A DNA stretch of 64,000 nucleotides from Streptomyces galbus (GCF_005280195.1 NZ_SZPR01000010.1:62001-126000), one strand, 5' to 3'. Positions 8,649 through 16,879 are shown, counted from the stretch's first letter. Numbers and translations are program-made. The notes: generated from the letters alone by a model not told the origin.

Positions 8649-9875
8649 CTACTCGCGGGAGGCGAGCGACCTGGACTGGGCGGTGCGGGCGAGCCGGGGG
8701 CCCAGCCAGCGCTTCAGGCGGCGCAGGGCCTCGAGCTGCCCGGCGGCCCGGTCGAGGCGGTAGTAGAGCTGGGGCGGGACGTAGGGCAGCAGCGGCGAGT
8801 GGCGCTGGCCGAGCAGGGCGAACATCTGCTCCGGCGGGAGGTCGATGTAGCGGGTCAGGTTCTCGTACCACTGCGCGCTGTGCCGGGCCGCGCTCTGGGC
8901 GGGCAGCAGGGCGGCCTTGCGGACGTGCTCGTAGGCGGCGAGCGCCCGGGGCAGTTCGGAGTGCGTGCGCAGCGCGTCGGCCAGCGCCATGGCGTCCTCC
9001 AGGGCGAGCGTGGTGCCGGCGCCGATGGAGTAGTGGGTGGTGTGGGCGGCGTCGCCGAGCAGGACCAGGTTGCCGTGGTGCCAGGTGCGGTTGGTCAGGG
9101 TGCGGAAGGTCAGCCACTGGGCGGTGCCGCCGCCCGAGGAGCGGCCGATCAGGGGCCGGCCGTCGAGGACGTGCGCGAACAGCTTCTCCAGGGTGGCGAG
9201 CCCCTCGGCCTCGTCGGCCCGGTCGAGGCCGAGGCCGGTGAAGGTCTCGGGGGCGCACTCGATCACGCAGGTGCTCTGCTCGGGGCTGAAGCCGTAGCCG
9301 TAGCACCAGATCCAGCCGTGCCCGGTCTCCACGAAGGCGAAGGTGAAGGAGTCGAACACGTGGGGGGTGCCGAGCCAGAGGTAGCGGTTGCGGCCGGGGG
9401 TGAGACGGGCGCCGAAGCGGTCGGCGTGCGCGGTGCGCAGGGCGCTGTGGACGCCGTCCGCGGCGACCACGAGGTCGGCGTCGGGGAGGGCGTCGGGGGT
9501 GATCCCGTCCGCGTACCGCAGGTGCACGCCGAGGGAGCGGGCGCGGGCGGCGAGGATCTCCAGCAGGCGGTGGCGGCCGATGCCGTGCCCGGTGTCGCCG
9601 GGCTGCCGGGCGGCCAGGTCGCGCACGTGGGCGACGCCCTCGCTCCAGCGCACGGAGCTCTCCTCGACGGCCCGGGCGGACTCGGGGTCGTGGGCGTGGA
9701 GCTTGTCGAGCAGCTCGCGCCAGTAGGTGACGCCCCAGCCGTACGTCGAGCCCTCCGGGTCGCGTTCATGGACGGTGATCTCGTGGGCGGGGTCCTGCAG
9801 CTTGAGCAGGATCGAGAGATACAGGCCGGCGGGCCCGCCGCCGACGCAGGCGACCTTCACGCGCACCCCTTGCAT
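8649..9875 (-). CDS. FAD-dependent aromatic monooxygenase
   Basis: About 408 residues. The Rossmann motif GGGPAGLYLS lies at the N-terminus, the GHGIGRHRLLEIL segment near 110 and DLVVAADGVHS near 150 (the DG motif), and LLGDAAHTTHYSIGAGTTLALEDA near 285 (the FAD ribityl GD motif). The family hydroxylates aromatic compounds with NAD(P)H and oxygen. The N-terminal YGWGVTYWRE segment resembles the branch with VioD and the N-terminal half of anthraniloyl-CoA monooxygenase, so an indole or aminobenzoate-type substrate is a guess. The ATG at 9875 is annotated, but AAGGGG five bases before a GTG at 9860 makes that internal start equally likely. The gene is leftward, upstream of the MFS operator. 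Confidence 0.85.
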   Translation of the reverse strand: MQGVRVKVACVGGGPAGLYLSILLKLQDPAHEITVHERDPEGSTYGWGVTYWRELLDKLHAHDPESARAVEESSVRWSEGVAHVRDLAARQPGDTGHGIGRHRLLEILAARARSLGVHLRYADGITPDALPDADLVVAADGVHSALRTAHADRFGARLTPGRNRYLWLGTPHVFDSFTFAFVETGHGWIWCYGYGFSPEQSTCVIECAPETFTGLGLDRADEAEGLATLEKLFAHVLDGRPLIGRSSGGGTAQWLTFRTLTNRTWHHGNLVLLGDAAHTTHYSIGAGTTLALEDAMALADALRTHSELPRALAAYEHVRKAALLPAQSAARHSAQWYENLTRYIDLPPEQMFALLGQRHSPLLPYVPPQLYYRLDRAAGQLEALRRLKRWLGPRLARTAQSRSLASRE

Positions 9876-10184
9876 TACCTGACGCGGTCGATTGATGACG
9901 CACGGTAGCAGGCGGATCGCGTCACTTTCCGCGCGTGACCCACGCCACCGGCGCCCGCGCGGCGGGCGAAAGATCATCCGGGACAGCGCTTGCGCCGGAA
10001 GGAATTGCCCCCTCCGCTCCCCCGTCGGGCCGGTGCGCGCCAAGATCATCTTCGTTCAAGGTTGTACCGGTTGTGGGTGATTGTCCTGATCGCAGCCAAC
10101 CGGTTCCGGGAGATTTCTCCCGCCCTGCGCCCGGCCGGTAGGCAGACGGGGTCGCCGTTCCCACCGCACCCCAGGAGGTCCCGC
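9876..10184. other. Intergenic region upstream of melC1, no gene seen
   Basis: About 309 bases between divergent genes. It has no convincing reading frame. It holds an AACCGGTT palindrome at 10098-10105 directly followed by the 16-bp palindrome at 10107-10122, and a second ACCGGTTG about 30 bases earlier. Confidence 0.6.
10107..10122. promoter_or_regulatory. Palindrome upstream of melC1
   Basis: CGGGAGATTTCTCCCG: 7-bp arms around TT, ending 62 bases before the melC1 ATG. It could be an operator or a 5' UTR hairpin. Tyrosinase operons in Streptomyces are controlled by copper, amino acids and development, but the regulator of this site is not known. Confidence 0.5.
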
Positions 10185-10604
10185 ATGTCCGGACTCACCC
10201 GCCGCCGCGCGCTCGGCGCCGCGGCCGCGCTCACCTCGGCCGTGGCCGTCACCGCCGCCGTCACCACCCCGGCCTCGGCCACCGGGCAGGGCCACGGCCA
10301 CGACCCGTCGGCCGGCCCGGCGGCCGGCCACGACCACGGCGCGCCCGCGCCGTTCGACGAGGTCTACCGGGGCCGCCGCATACAGGGCCGGCCGGCCGAC
10401 GGGGGCGGGCACCACGGCGCCCACCACGGCGCCGGATACGCCGTGTTCGTCGACGGAGCCGAGCTGCACGTGATGCGCAACGCCGACGGCACCTGGATCA
10501 GCGTGGTCAGCCACTACGACCCGGTGCCCACGCCGCGGGCCGCCGCCCGGGCCGCGGTCGACGAGCTCCAGGGCGCCCGGTTGCTGCCGTTCCCCGCCAA
10601 CTGA
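10185..10604 (+). CDS. melC1: Tyrosinase cofactor / copper chaperone MelC1
   Basis: 139 residues. It starts with a twin-arginine signal ([15 protein letters not shown], then PASA as likely cleavage end near residue 32), followed by a His-rich region ([17 protein letters not shown]) that fits copper handling, and the conserved core [27 protein letters not shown]. MelC1 binds apotyrosinase, loads copper and carries the complex through the Tat pathway, since MelC2 has no signal of its own. AGGAGG lies seven bases before the ATG. melC2 follows after 118 bases, an unusually long gap for this pair, which normally sits almost head to tail. Confidence 0.95.
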   Translation: MSGLTRRRALGAAAALTSAVAVTAAVTTPASATGQGHGHDPSAGPAAGHDHGAPAPFDEVYRGRRIQGRPADGGGHHGAHHGAGYAVFVDGAELHVMRNADGTWISVVSHYDPVPTPRAAARAAVDELQGARLLPFPAN

Positions 10605-10636
10605 CCGCCATACCGGCCGCAGTGGCCCCGCACGAG

Positions 10637-10660
10637 CTGTGCGGGCCCTCCGCCGCACAG
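10637..10660. other. Stem-loop in the melC1-melC2 gap
   Basis: CTGTGCGG pairs with CCGCACAG (8 bp) around an 8-base loop, 33 bases after the melC1 stop and 63 bases before melC2. It could act as an attenuator, partial terminator or mRNA stabiliser that sets the ratio of the two proteins. Confidence 0.5.
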
Positions 10661-10722
10661 GCTCCGCACGGGCCGCGCCCGTCCACCCCGTCCGCCCCCT
10701 CCGCACCTCGGGAGCACCGCAC

Positions 10723-11547
10723 ATGACCGTCCGCAAGAACCAGGCGACCCTGACCGCCGACGAGAAGCGCCGCTTCGTCGCGGCCGTCCTGGAGCTCAAG
10801 CGCAGCGGCCGTTACGACGCCTTCGTCACGACGCACAACGCCTTCATCATGGGCGACACCGACAACGGCGAGCGCACCGGCCACCGTTCGCCGTCGTTCC
10901 TGCCGTGGCACCGCAGATTCCTGCTGGAGTTCGAGCGGGCGCTCCAGTCCGTCGACGCCTCCGTGGCGCTGCCCTACTGGGACTGGACCACCGACCGCTC
11001 CACCCGTTCCTCCCTGTGGGCACCGGACTTCCTCGGCGGCACCGGGCGCAGTCTCGACGGGCGGGTGATGGACGGCCCGTTCGCCGCCGCCACCGGCAAC
11101 TGGCCCGTGTCCGTGCGGGTGGACGGCCGTACGTACCTGCGGCGGGCGCTCGGCGCCGGGGTGCGGGAGCTGCCTACCGGGTCCGAGGTGGAGTCGGTGC
11201 TGGCGATGGCGACGTACGACAGCGCGCCGTGGAACAGCGCTTCGAACGGGTTCCGCAACCACCTGGAGGGCTGGCGGGGCGTCAACCTGCACAACCGGGT
11301 CCACGTCTGGGTGGGCGGCCAGATGGGCACCGGGGTCTCCCCCAACGACCCGGTGTTCTGGCTCCATCACGCCTTCGTCGACAAGCTCTGGGCCCGGTGG
11401 CAGCGCCGGCACCCGGGCGTCGGCTACGCCCCGGCCGCCGGGACGCCGGACGTCGTCGACCTGCACGAGACGATGAAGCCCTGGAACGACACGACCCCGG
11501 CCGACCTGCTCGACCACACCCCGCACTACACCTTCGACACCGACTGA
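10723..11547 (+). CDS. melC2: Tyrosinase MelC2
   Basis: 274 residues, the usual length for Streptomyces tyrosinase. All six type-3 copper ligands are present at the positions known from the S. castaneoglobisporus structure: His38 (THNAF), His54 and His63 (GHRSPSFLPWH) for CuA, and His190, His194 (NLHNRVH) and His216 (FWLHH) for CuB. It oxidises monophenols and diphenols to quinones, giving melanin. It has no signal peptide and is exported with MelC1. GGAGC lies before the ATG. One operon with melC1, with a hairpin between them. Confidence 0.96.
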   Translation: MTVRKNQATLTADEKRRFVAAVLELKRSGRYDAFVTTHNAFIMGDTDNGERTGHRSPSFLPWHRRFLLEFERALQSVDASVALPYWDWTTDRSTRSSLWAPDFLGGTGRSLDGRVMDGPFAAATGNWPVSVRVDGRTYLRRALGAGVRELPTGSEVESVLAMATYDSAPWNSASNGFRNHLEGWRGVNLHNRVHVWVGGQMGTGVSPNDPVFWLHHAFVDKLWARWQRRHPGVGYAPAAGTPDVVDLHETMKPWNDTTPADLLDHTPHYTFDTD

Positions 11548-11627
11548 CGCGCGAGGGCGGGGGGTTGGGCCGCGGCAGCTCGGGTACCCGCCCGGGACCA
11601 CACACGAGACGAAGGAGGGGACGACCC

Positions 11628-12080
11628 ATGTCACAGGTCGAGGAATCCATCGAGGTCGACGTGCCGGTGCACACCGCGTACAACCAGTGGACGCAGTTCG
11701 AGACGTTCCCCGAGTTCATGAGCGGCGTGGAGCGCATCGAACAGCGCACCGACACCCTGACGCACTGGGTGACCAGCGTGAACGGGGTGCACCGCGAGTT
11801 CGACGCGGAGATCACCGAGCAGATCCCGGACGAGCGGGTCGCGTGGACCACGGTCTCCGGCGACGCCCGTCAGGCCGGCGTGGTGACGTTCCACCGGCTC
11901 GACGACGCCCACACCAAGGTGATGCTGCAGATGCAGTTCCAGCCGGAGGGCGTCACCGAGTCCGTCGGCGACAAGCTCGGCTTCGTGAAGCGGCAGACCA
12001 AGGGCGACCTGGAGCGCTTCAAGAAGTTCATCGAGTCCCGCGGCAGCGAGACGGGCGGCTGGCGCGGCGCCGTGATCTGA
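11628..12080 (+). CDS. SRPBCC (START-like) cyclase/dehydrase-family protein
   Basis: 150 residues. The pattern IEVDVPVHTAYNQWTQFETFPEFMSGV at residues 8-34 and the later TVSGDARQAGVVTFHRL segment fit the polyketide cyclase/dehydrase Pfam group, a helix-grip fold with a hydrophobic pocket. In Streptomyces this small type is usually not in a polyketide cluster, so ligand and role are unknown. A strong GAAGGAGG ribosome site precedes the ATG. It follows melC2 after 80 bases and might be cotranscribed with it, but no link to melanin is known. Confidence 0.85.
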   Translation: MSQVEESIEVDVPVHTAYNQWTQFETFPEFMSGVERIEQRTDTLTHWVTSVNGVHREFDAEITEQIPDERVAWTTVSGDARQAGVVTFHRLDDAHTKVMLQMQFQPEGVTESVGDKLGFVKRQTKGDLERFKKFIESRGSETGGWRGAVI

Positions 12081-12093
12081 CCGGCGCCGCGGG

Positions 12094-12792
12094 TCACCCG
12101 GCGGCCGCCGTGCGGCACTCCGGGTGGCCCCAGCCCTGGTCGTTCTTGGCGATCGGCTCGCCCGCCGCGTACGCGCGGCCGCACACACAACGGCCGGGGA
12201 ACTTGGCCTTGATGGTCCGCGCCGACGCCCCGCCGCCGCGCTGGCGGGCCGACGCCGCCTTGGCGGGGCGTCGCCTCGCGGCGCTCGCGGCCGGGGTGTC
12301 CGGTGACGCCGGCGGCTCCGGGGAGCCGAGGTCGCTGCCCGCGGCCTCCTGCACCCGGGCCGCCTGGCTGGCGGCGCGGTCGGCGAAGTCGTTGAGCCGG
12401 TCGCCGTCGACCTGGTGGGCCGGCACGTAGCGGAAGTCGACGGAACGGCCCTGGAGCAGCTCGTCGATGCGCACCACCAGCTCCTGGTTGGCGACCGGCT
12501 TGCCGCCGGAGGTCCGCCACCCGTTGCGCTTCCAGCCGGGCAGCCAGGTCGTGACGGCCTTCATGGCGTACTGGGAGTCCATCCGGACCTCCAGCGGCAC
12601 GGCCGGGTCGGTGGCCGCCAGCAGGCGTTCCAGCGCGGTCAGTTCGGCCACGTTGTTGGTGGTCCGGCCGAGCGGCCCCGCCTCCCAGCGGTCCGGCGTC
12701 TCGGCGTCGTCGGCGACGACCCAGGCCCAGCCGGCCGGTCCGGGATTGCCCTTCGACGCCCCGTCGCAGGCGGCCACAACACGTTCAACCAT
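12094..12792 (-). CDS. rnhA: Ribonuclease HI with C-terminal Cys/His knuckle
   Basis: 232 residues. The RNase H fold covers about residues 1-145: first catalytic Asp in ACDGASKGNPGP (residue 9), Glu in NVAELTALE (near 47), Asp in VRMDSQYA (near 70) and the last Asp in DRLNDFADRA (near 134). It removes RNA from RNA-DNA hybrids. A Pro/Ala-rich linker leads to a C-terminal domain of about 50 residues with CVCG and GHPEC, a possible zinc-binding knuckle not found in E. coli RNase HI. The ATG at 12792 (MVERVVAACDG) is used; another ATG four codons upstream (12804) is possible. Confidence 0.9.
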   Translation of the reverse strand: MVERVVAACDGASKGNPGPAGWAWVVADDAETPDRWEAGPLGRTTNNVAELTALERLLAATDPAVPLEVRMDSQYAMKAVTTWLPGWKRNGWRTSGGKPVANQELVVRIDELLQGRSVDFRYVPAHQVDGDRLNDFADRAASQAARVQEAAGSDLGSPEPPASPDTPAASAARRRPAKAASARQRGGGASARTIKAKFPGRCVCGRAYAAGEPIAKNDQGWGHPECRTAAAG

Positions 12793-12839
12793 GCGCACGA
12801 TCATGCCATGGCCGGGCGGGTGCCCGGCCGTGCGGAGCG

Positions 12840-12880
12840 GGCCCGGCCGGCCCCGAACCACGAGCGGGGCCGGCCGGGCC
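12840..12880. terminator. Strong hairpin terminator between VOC and RNase HI genes
   Basis: Perfect 15-bp inverted repeat (12840-12854 with 12866-12880) and an 11-base loop, 44 bases beyond the stop of the leftward VOC gene. It should separate that transcript from rnhA. Confidence 0.85.
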
Positions 12881-12923
12881 TTGTGCGTGCCGGCCTCGGT
12901 GAACCGCTGTCGCGGGGCCGTCG

Positions 12924-13730
12924 CTAGGAGACCTCGGTCATCTGCGGCTTCTCGCCGGCCGCGGCCGTGACGTCGATCACCGAGAAGCTCGCGCCCTGCG
13001 GGTCGCTCAGGGCGGCGAACCGCCCGAAGGGGCTGTCCACCGGCCCGAACCGCAGCACACCGCCGAGTTCGGTGGCGCGGGCGACGGCGTCGTCGACGTC
13101 CGCGACGGTGAAGTACACGTTGACGTACGGCGGCACCTCCGGCGGGAACTCCTCGGTCATCGCCATCCGGCCGAGCACGCTGTCCTCGCCCAGATCGTAG
13201 ATCCGGAAGTCCATGGCCTCGTCCTCGATCCGCTTGGTGCGGTACGGGAAGACGGCCGGGAAGAAGGCGTCCGCCTTCTCGGGCTCGCGGGTGAAGACCT
13301 CGGCCCAGCAGTAGGCGCCGGGCACCGCGGTCGCCTCGAAGCCCTCGTGCCGGCCGCCCTGCCAGATCCCGAAGACGACGCCGCCGGGGTCGCGGGCCAG
13401 GCACATGGTGCCGAAGTCACCGACCTGCATCGGCTCCATCAGCACCTCGCCGCCGTTCTCGCGGATCTTCGCCGCGGTGGCGGCGGCGTCCGGCGACGCG
13501 AGGTACAGGCACCACTGCGACTGCCCCTCCTGGCCGTCCTGCCCCGGCATCGGCGGGACGACCGCTGCGACGGCCTTGCCGTCGGCGTAGGCCTGGGTGT
13601 AGTTCCCGTACTCCGACGTCGACTCCCCGAAGGTCCAGCCCAGCACCTCACCGTAGAAGCGCTTGGCGCCCTCAAGGTCGGTGAACATCGCGTCGGCCCA
13701 GCACGGGGTTCCCTCTGGTTGCACGGCCAT
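12924..13730 (-). CDS. Two-domain VOC (glyoxalase-fold) protein
   Basis: 268 residues with two tandem VOC modules, about 8-125 and 140-258. The first begins with PCWADAMFTDLEGAKRFYGEVLGW and the second repeats the pattern with AYCWAEVFTREPEKADAFF. Proteins of this type (relatives of the CFP30 antigen and of bleomycin-resistance-like dioxygenase folds) bind small hydrophobic ligands; catalytic metal ligands are not obvious here, so enzymatic activity is uncertain. The ATG at 13730 starts immediately before the first strand. Divergent from the phosphotransferase gene. Confidence 0.87.
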   Translation of the reverse strand: MAVQPEGTPCWADAMFTDLEGAKRFYGEVLGWTFGESTSEYGNYTQAYADGKAVAAVVPPMPGQDGQEGQSQWCLYLASPDAAATAAKIRENGGEVLMEPMQVGDFGTMCLARDPGGVVFGIWQGGRHEGFEATAVPGAYCWAEVFTREPEKADAFFPAVFPYRTKRIEDEAMDFRIYDLGEDSVLGRMAMTEEFPPEVPPYVNVYFTVADVDDAVARATELGGVLRFGPVDSPFGRFAALSDPQGASFSVIDVTAAAGEKPQMTEVS

Positions 13731-13922
13731 GGCGGCGGCCCTTCCACTGAGACGGGTGGTCCCCTTCCTCACGCTAGCCACGCCCGCCCGGGACCGCGCG
13801 CCGAGCGCCGCGGGCCGCCGCGGACGCGGGGGCGCCGCCGCCGGGCCGGGACCGCCGGACGGCTGCGGCGTACGGCGAAATCCGTTCGACAGCGCGGGAG
13901 TTGCCGGGCTGCAATGGGCCGG

Positions 13923-14813
13923 ATGAGTGTCGTGAGGATGCGTCCCGACGAGATCGACCTGGACGCCGGCCTGGTGCGCCGGCTGGTCGCCGCGCAGTTC
14001 CCGCACTGGGCGTCCCTGCCGGTGGCGCGGGTGACGTCGTCGGGCACCGAGAACGCGATGTTCCGCCTCGGCGACGACAAGGTCGTCCGGCTGCCCCGGC
14101 ACCCCGGCGCGGTCGACGGCGTGGCCCGCGAACGGCACTGGCTGGCCCGGCTGGGGCCCCTGCTCCCCGTGCCCACGCCGGCACCGCTCGCCCTCGGGGA
14201 GCCGGGCGAGGGGTTCCCGTGGCCCTGGTGCGTCTACCGCTGGCTGGACGGCCGCAACCCGGTCGCGGGCGCGCTGGAACGCCCCGAGGAGCTGGCCGCC
14301 GACCTCGGGGCGTTCGTGGCCGCGCTGCGGCGGCTCGACCCGGGCGGGGGTCCGGCGAACCACCGGGGTGTACCGCTCGCGCAGCGGGACGGCGACACCC
14401 GGGCGGCCCTCGAGCAGCTTGCGGGCCGGGTCGACACCGACGCGGTGACCGCCCGCTGGGAGGAGGCGCTGCGGGCGCCCGGGCACACCGGCGCGCCGGT
14501 GTGGGCCCACGCCGACCTCTCCCCCGGCAACGTCCTCGTCGCCGGGGGCCGGCTCGCGGCGGTCCTGGACTTCGGGTGCGTGGGCGTCGGGGATCCGGCC
14601 GTCGACCTGATCGCGGCGTGGAACCTGCTGCCCGCGTCGGCACGCGGCACCTTCCGGGCGGCGGTCGGCGCGGACGACGCCGAGTGGGCCCGGGGCCGGG
14701 GCTGGGCCCTGTCGATCTCCCTGATCCAGCTGCCGTTCTACGGGAAGACCAATCCGCCGCTGGCGGCCAACTCCCGGCACGTGATCAGCGAGATCCTGGC
14801 CGAGCCCCGGTGA
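13923..14813 (+). CDS. Aminoglycoside phosphotransferase-family kinase
   Basis: 296 residues. The APH signature is complete: catalytic loop WAHADLSPGNVLV near residue 196 (HxDxxxxN) and metal-binding LDFGCVGVGDPAVDL near 216. The N-lobe has TSSGTENAMFRLGDDKVVRLPR, with the ATP-binding Lys. These enzymes phosphorylate hydroxyls of antibiotics or metabolites; the target cannot be read from sequence, and many Streptomyces members are not resistance genes. Two in-frame ATGs lie within 15 bases (13923 and 13938) and neither has a clear ribosome site. Confidence 0.87.
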   Translation: MSVVRMRPDEIDLDAGLVRRLVAAQFPHWASLPVARVTSSGTENAMFRLGDDKVVRLPRHPGAVDGVARERHWLARLGPLLPVPTPAPLALGEPGEGFPWPWCVYRWLDGRNPVAGALERPEELAADLGAFVAALRRLDPGGGPANHRGVPLAQRDGDTRAALEQLAGRVDTDAVTARWEEALRAPGHTGAPVWAHADLSPGNVLVAGGRLAAVLDFGCVGVGDPAVDLIAAWNLLPASARGTFRAAVGADDAEWARGRGWALSISLIQLPFYGKTNPPLAANSRHVISEILAEPR

Positions 14814-14835
14814 GGGGGAAGCGCCGCGGGGGCGG

Positions 14836-15318
14836 TCACTCGCCGTCGTAGGCCCGCTGGAGGGCGGCGATGTCCAGCTTGCCCATCTTCATCATGGCGT
14901 TCATGGCGCGGGTGGCCTTCTCCCGGTCGGGTCCTGCGATCATCTCGCTGAGGACCTTCGGGGTGACCTGCCAGGACACGCCGAAGCGGTCCTTGAGCCA
15001 GCCGCAGGGGCCGGGCTTCCCGCCGCCCTCGGTGAGCTTGCTCCAGTAGTAGTCGATCTCCTCCTGGTCGTCGCAGTCGATCTGGAAGGAGACGGCCTCG
15101 TTGAACGTGAACTGGGGGCCGCCGTTGAGCGCCACGAACCGCTGGCCGTTGGCCGTGAAGTCGACCGTCAGGACGGTCCCGGCGGGCCGGGGGGCGCCCT
15201 CGGTGTAGTACGTCGTGGTGCCGGTGCTGGAGTTCTTGAAGACCGAGACGTAGAACTGCGCGGCCTCCTCGGCCTGGGTGTCGAACCAGAGACACGTGGT
15301 GAAGCCGTCGGCGGTCAT
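14836..15318 (-). CDS. PhnB-like VOC-family protein
   Basis: 160 residues forming a single VOC fold of the type named after PhnB and 3-demethylubiquinone methyltransferase-like proteins. Typical segments are TCLWFDTQAEEAAQFYVSVF at residues 8-27, FVALNGGPQFTFNEAVSFQIDC in the middle and CGWLKDRFGVSWQVTP near 100. Function is unknown; the methyltransferase name in databases is historical. It converges on the APH-type gene with only 22 bases between. Confidence 0.88.
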   Translation of the reverse strand: MTADGFTTCLWFDTQAEEAAQFYVSVFKNSSTGTTTYYTEGAPRPAGTVLTVDFTANGQRFVALNGGPQFTFNEAVSFQIDCDDQEEIDYYWSKLTEGGGKPGPCGWLKDRFGVSWQVTPKVLSEMIAGPDREKATRAMNAMMKMGKLDIAALQRAYDGE

Positions 15319-15434
15319 GGGCTGCCTCCTGGGTGCGGGACGCGGAACGCGGTCATCTGTGTCGACCGTTCCCGGCGGCGGAACTCATCGGTCGGACGCC
15401 GGTCGCTTCCGGGGTCGCCCGGCCGGGGCGGCCG

Positions 15435-15466
15435 CTCTGCCGTCGGCGAATCTGCTGATGGCAGGG
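15435..15466 (+). promoter_or_regulatory. Two overlapping PopR-box-like inverted repeats upstream of clpP3
   Basis: CTCTGCC-GTC-GGCGAAT (15435-15451) and ATCTGCT-GAT-GGCAGGG (15450-15466) each resemble TTCTGCC-N3-GGCAGAA, the PopR target reported for Streptomyces clpP promoters as I recall it. The second keeps TCTGC and GGCAG in perfect inverted register, 10 of 14 consensus positions. They end 86 bases before the clpP3 ATG. Confidence 0.5.
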
Positions 15467-15552
15467 AAAGCCCCGCGGCGGCCGGGTCCGGGCCGAGAGT
15501 GGGGCGCACGGCGACCACCCGCCGTGTCCGACCCGCGATCCGAGGAGTTCTC

Positions 15553-16206
15553 ATGTCCCCACGCTCCGCCGGCCCGGCGCCGGCCGCGCTGCCCCGCGCC
15601 GAGGAGGGCGACACGCCGCCCACCCGGTTCGACGACCAGCTCGCCGCCCAGCTCCTGGGCCAGCGCATCGTGCTGCTGGGCACCCAGGTCGACGAGGTCT
15701 CCGCCAACCGGGTCTGCGCCCAGCTGCTGATCCTGTCGGCGGAGGACCCGCGCACCGACATCAGCCTGTACGTCAACAGCCCGGGCGGCTCGGTCCACGC
15801 GGGCCTGGCCATCTACGACACCATGCAGCTCATCCCCAACGACGTCTCCACCCTCGCCATGGGCTTCGCCGCGAGCATGGGCCAGTTCCTGCTGAGCGTC
15901 GGCACGCCCGGCAAGCGCTACGCGCTCCCCCACGCGCGGATCATGATGCACCAGCCGTCGGCGGGGATCGGCGGCACCACCGCGGACATCGAGATCCAGG
16001 CGGAGAACCTGGAGTTCACCAAGCGGACCATCGAGCGCATCACCGCGGAGCACACCGGGCAGAGCCCGGAGACCATCGCCCGCGACGGCGACCGCGACCG
16101 CTGGTTCACGGCCGAGGAGGCCAAGGAGTACGGCATGGTGGACCACGTCGTCACGTCGCTCGCCGACGTGCGCCCGGCGGCCACCCGACGACGGACGGGG
16201 CTGTGA
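15553..16206 (+). CDS. clpP3: ATP-dependent Clp protease proteolytic subunit ClpP3
   Basis: 217 residues, cytosolic serine peptidase that forms a 14-mer barrel with an AAA+ unfoldase. The catalytic Ser108 (GFAASMGQ) and His133 (MMHQP) are 25 residues apart as in E. coli ClpP, and the Asp lies in GDRDRWF near 183. The NSPGGS motif that shapes the oxyanion region is present. A 30-residue N-terminal tail precedes the fold. The ATG at 15553 has GAGG eight bases upstream. The second clpP gene starts one base after its stop, so they are cotranscribed. The pair next to a PopR-like gene matches the clpP3-clpP4 locus of Streptomyces. Confidence 0.92.
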   Translation: MSPRSAGPAPAALPRAEEGDTPPTRFDDQLAAQLLGQRIVLLGTQVDEVSANRVCAQLLILSAEDPRTDISLYVNSPGGSVHAGLAIYDTMQLIPNDVSTLAMGFAASMGQFLLSVGTPGKRYALPHARIMMHQPSAGIGGTTADIEIQAENLEFTKRTIERITAEHTGQSPETIARDGDRDRWFTAEEAKEYGMVDHVVTSLADVRPAATRRRTGL

Positions 16207-16207
16207 C

Positions 16208-16810
16208 ATGGGGAGCTACACGATCCCGAACGTCATCGAGCGCACCCCGCAGGGCGAGCGGTCCTTCGACGTGTTCAGCCGGCTGCTGAACGAGCGCATC
16301 ATCTTCCTCGGCACCGACATCGACGACGGCGTCGCCAACGTGGTGATCGCCCAGCTCCTGCACCTGGAGTCGGCGGCGCCGGAGCACGAGATCGCGATCT
16401 ACATCAACTCGCCCGGCGGCTCGTTCACTTCGCTCATGGCGATCTACGACACGATGACGTTCGTGCAGGCGCCGATCTCCACGTTCTGCGTCGGGCAGGC
16501 GGCCTCGACGGCGGCCGTGCTGCTGGCCGGCGGTGATCCCGGGCGGCGGTTCGTGCTGGAGCACGCGCGCGTGCTGCTGGGCCAGCCCGCCAGCGGCGGC
16601 AGCCGGGGCACGGTCGCCGACCTCTCCCTGCAGGCCAAGGAGATGGTGCGGATCCGCGCGCAGGTCGAGGAGGTGCTGTCCCGGCACACCCACCACGACG
16701 TGGCGACGCTGCGCGCCGACATGGACCGCGACAAGGTGTTCACCGCGCACGAGGCCGTCGCCTACGGGCTGGCCGACGAGGTGCTGAGCCGGCGCCTGGT
16801 GACGGTCTGA
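16208..16810 (+). CDS. clpP4: ClpP4-type Clp subunit lacking the catalytic histidine
   Basis: 200 residues with the full ClpP fold: INSPGGS near 67-72, nucleophile region GQAAST with Ser100, handle helix and [19 protein letters not shown] near the end. Where the catalytic His belongs, 25 residues after the Ser, the sequence reads [10 protein letters not shown] with Gly125 (codon GGC), whereas ClpP3 has MMHQP. The triad is therefore Ser-Gly-Asp, and this subunit alone should be inactive. Likely it forms mixed rings with ClpP3, as a structural or regulatory partner. It starts one base after clpP3 and ends before the terminator at 16837. Confidence 0.9.
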   Translation: MGSYTIPNVIERTPQGERSFDVFSRLLNERIIFLGTDIDDGVANVVIAQLLHLESAAPEHEIAIYINSPGGSFTSLMAIYDTMTFVQAPISTFCVGQAASTAAVLLAGGDPGRRFVLEHARVLLGQPASGGSRGTVADLSLQAKEMVRIRAQVEEVLSRHTHHDVATLRADMDRDKVFTAHEAVAYGLADEVLSRRLVTV

Positions 16811-16836
16811 TCCACCGGCCCGCCGGGAGACGCGAC

Positions 16837-16866
16837 CGGCCGCCCGGCTCCGCTGCCGGGCGGCCG
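16837..16866. terminator. Bidirectional terminator between clpP4 and popR
   Basis: Perfect 12-bp stem (16837-16848 with 16855-16866) and a 6-base loop TCCGCT, between two convergent genes (stops at 16810 and 16880). Confidence 0.85.
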
Positions 16867-16879
16867 TACGGAGACACCC

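Noticed and set aside
13735..13925. Possible gene in the VOC/APH divergent gap
   Set aside because: No start with a ribosome site and no consistent codon bias; probably promoters only.
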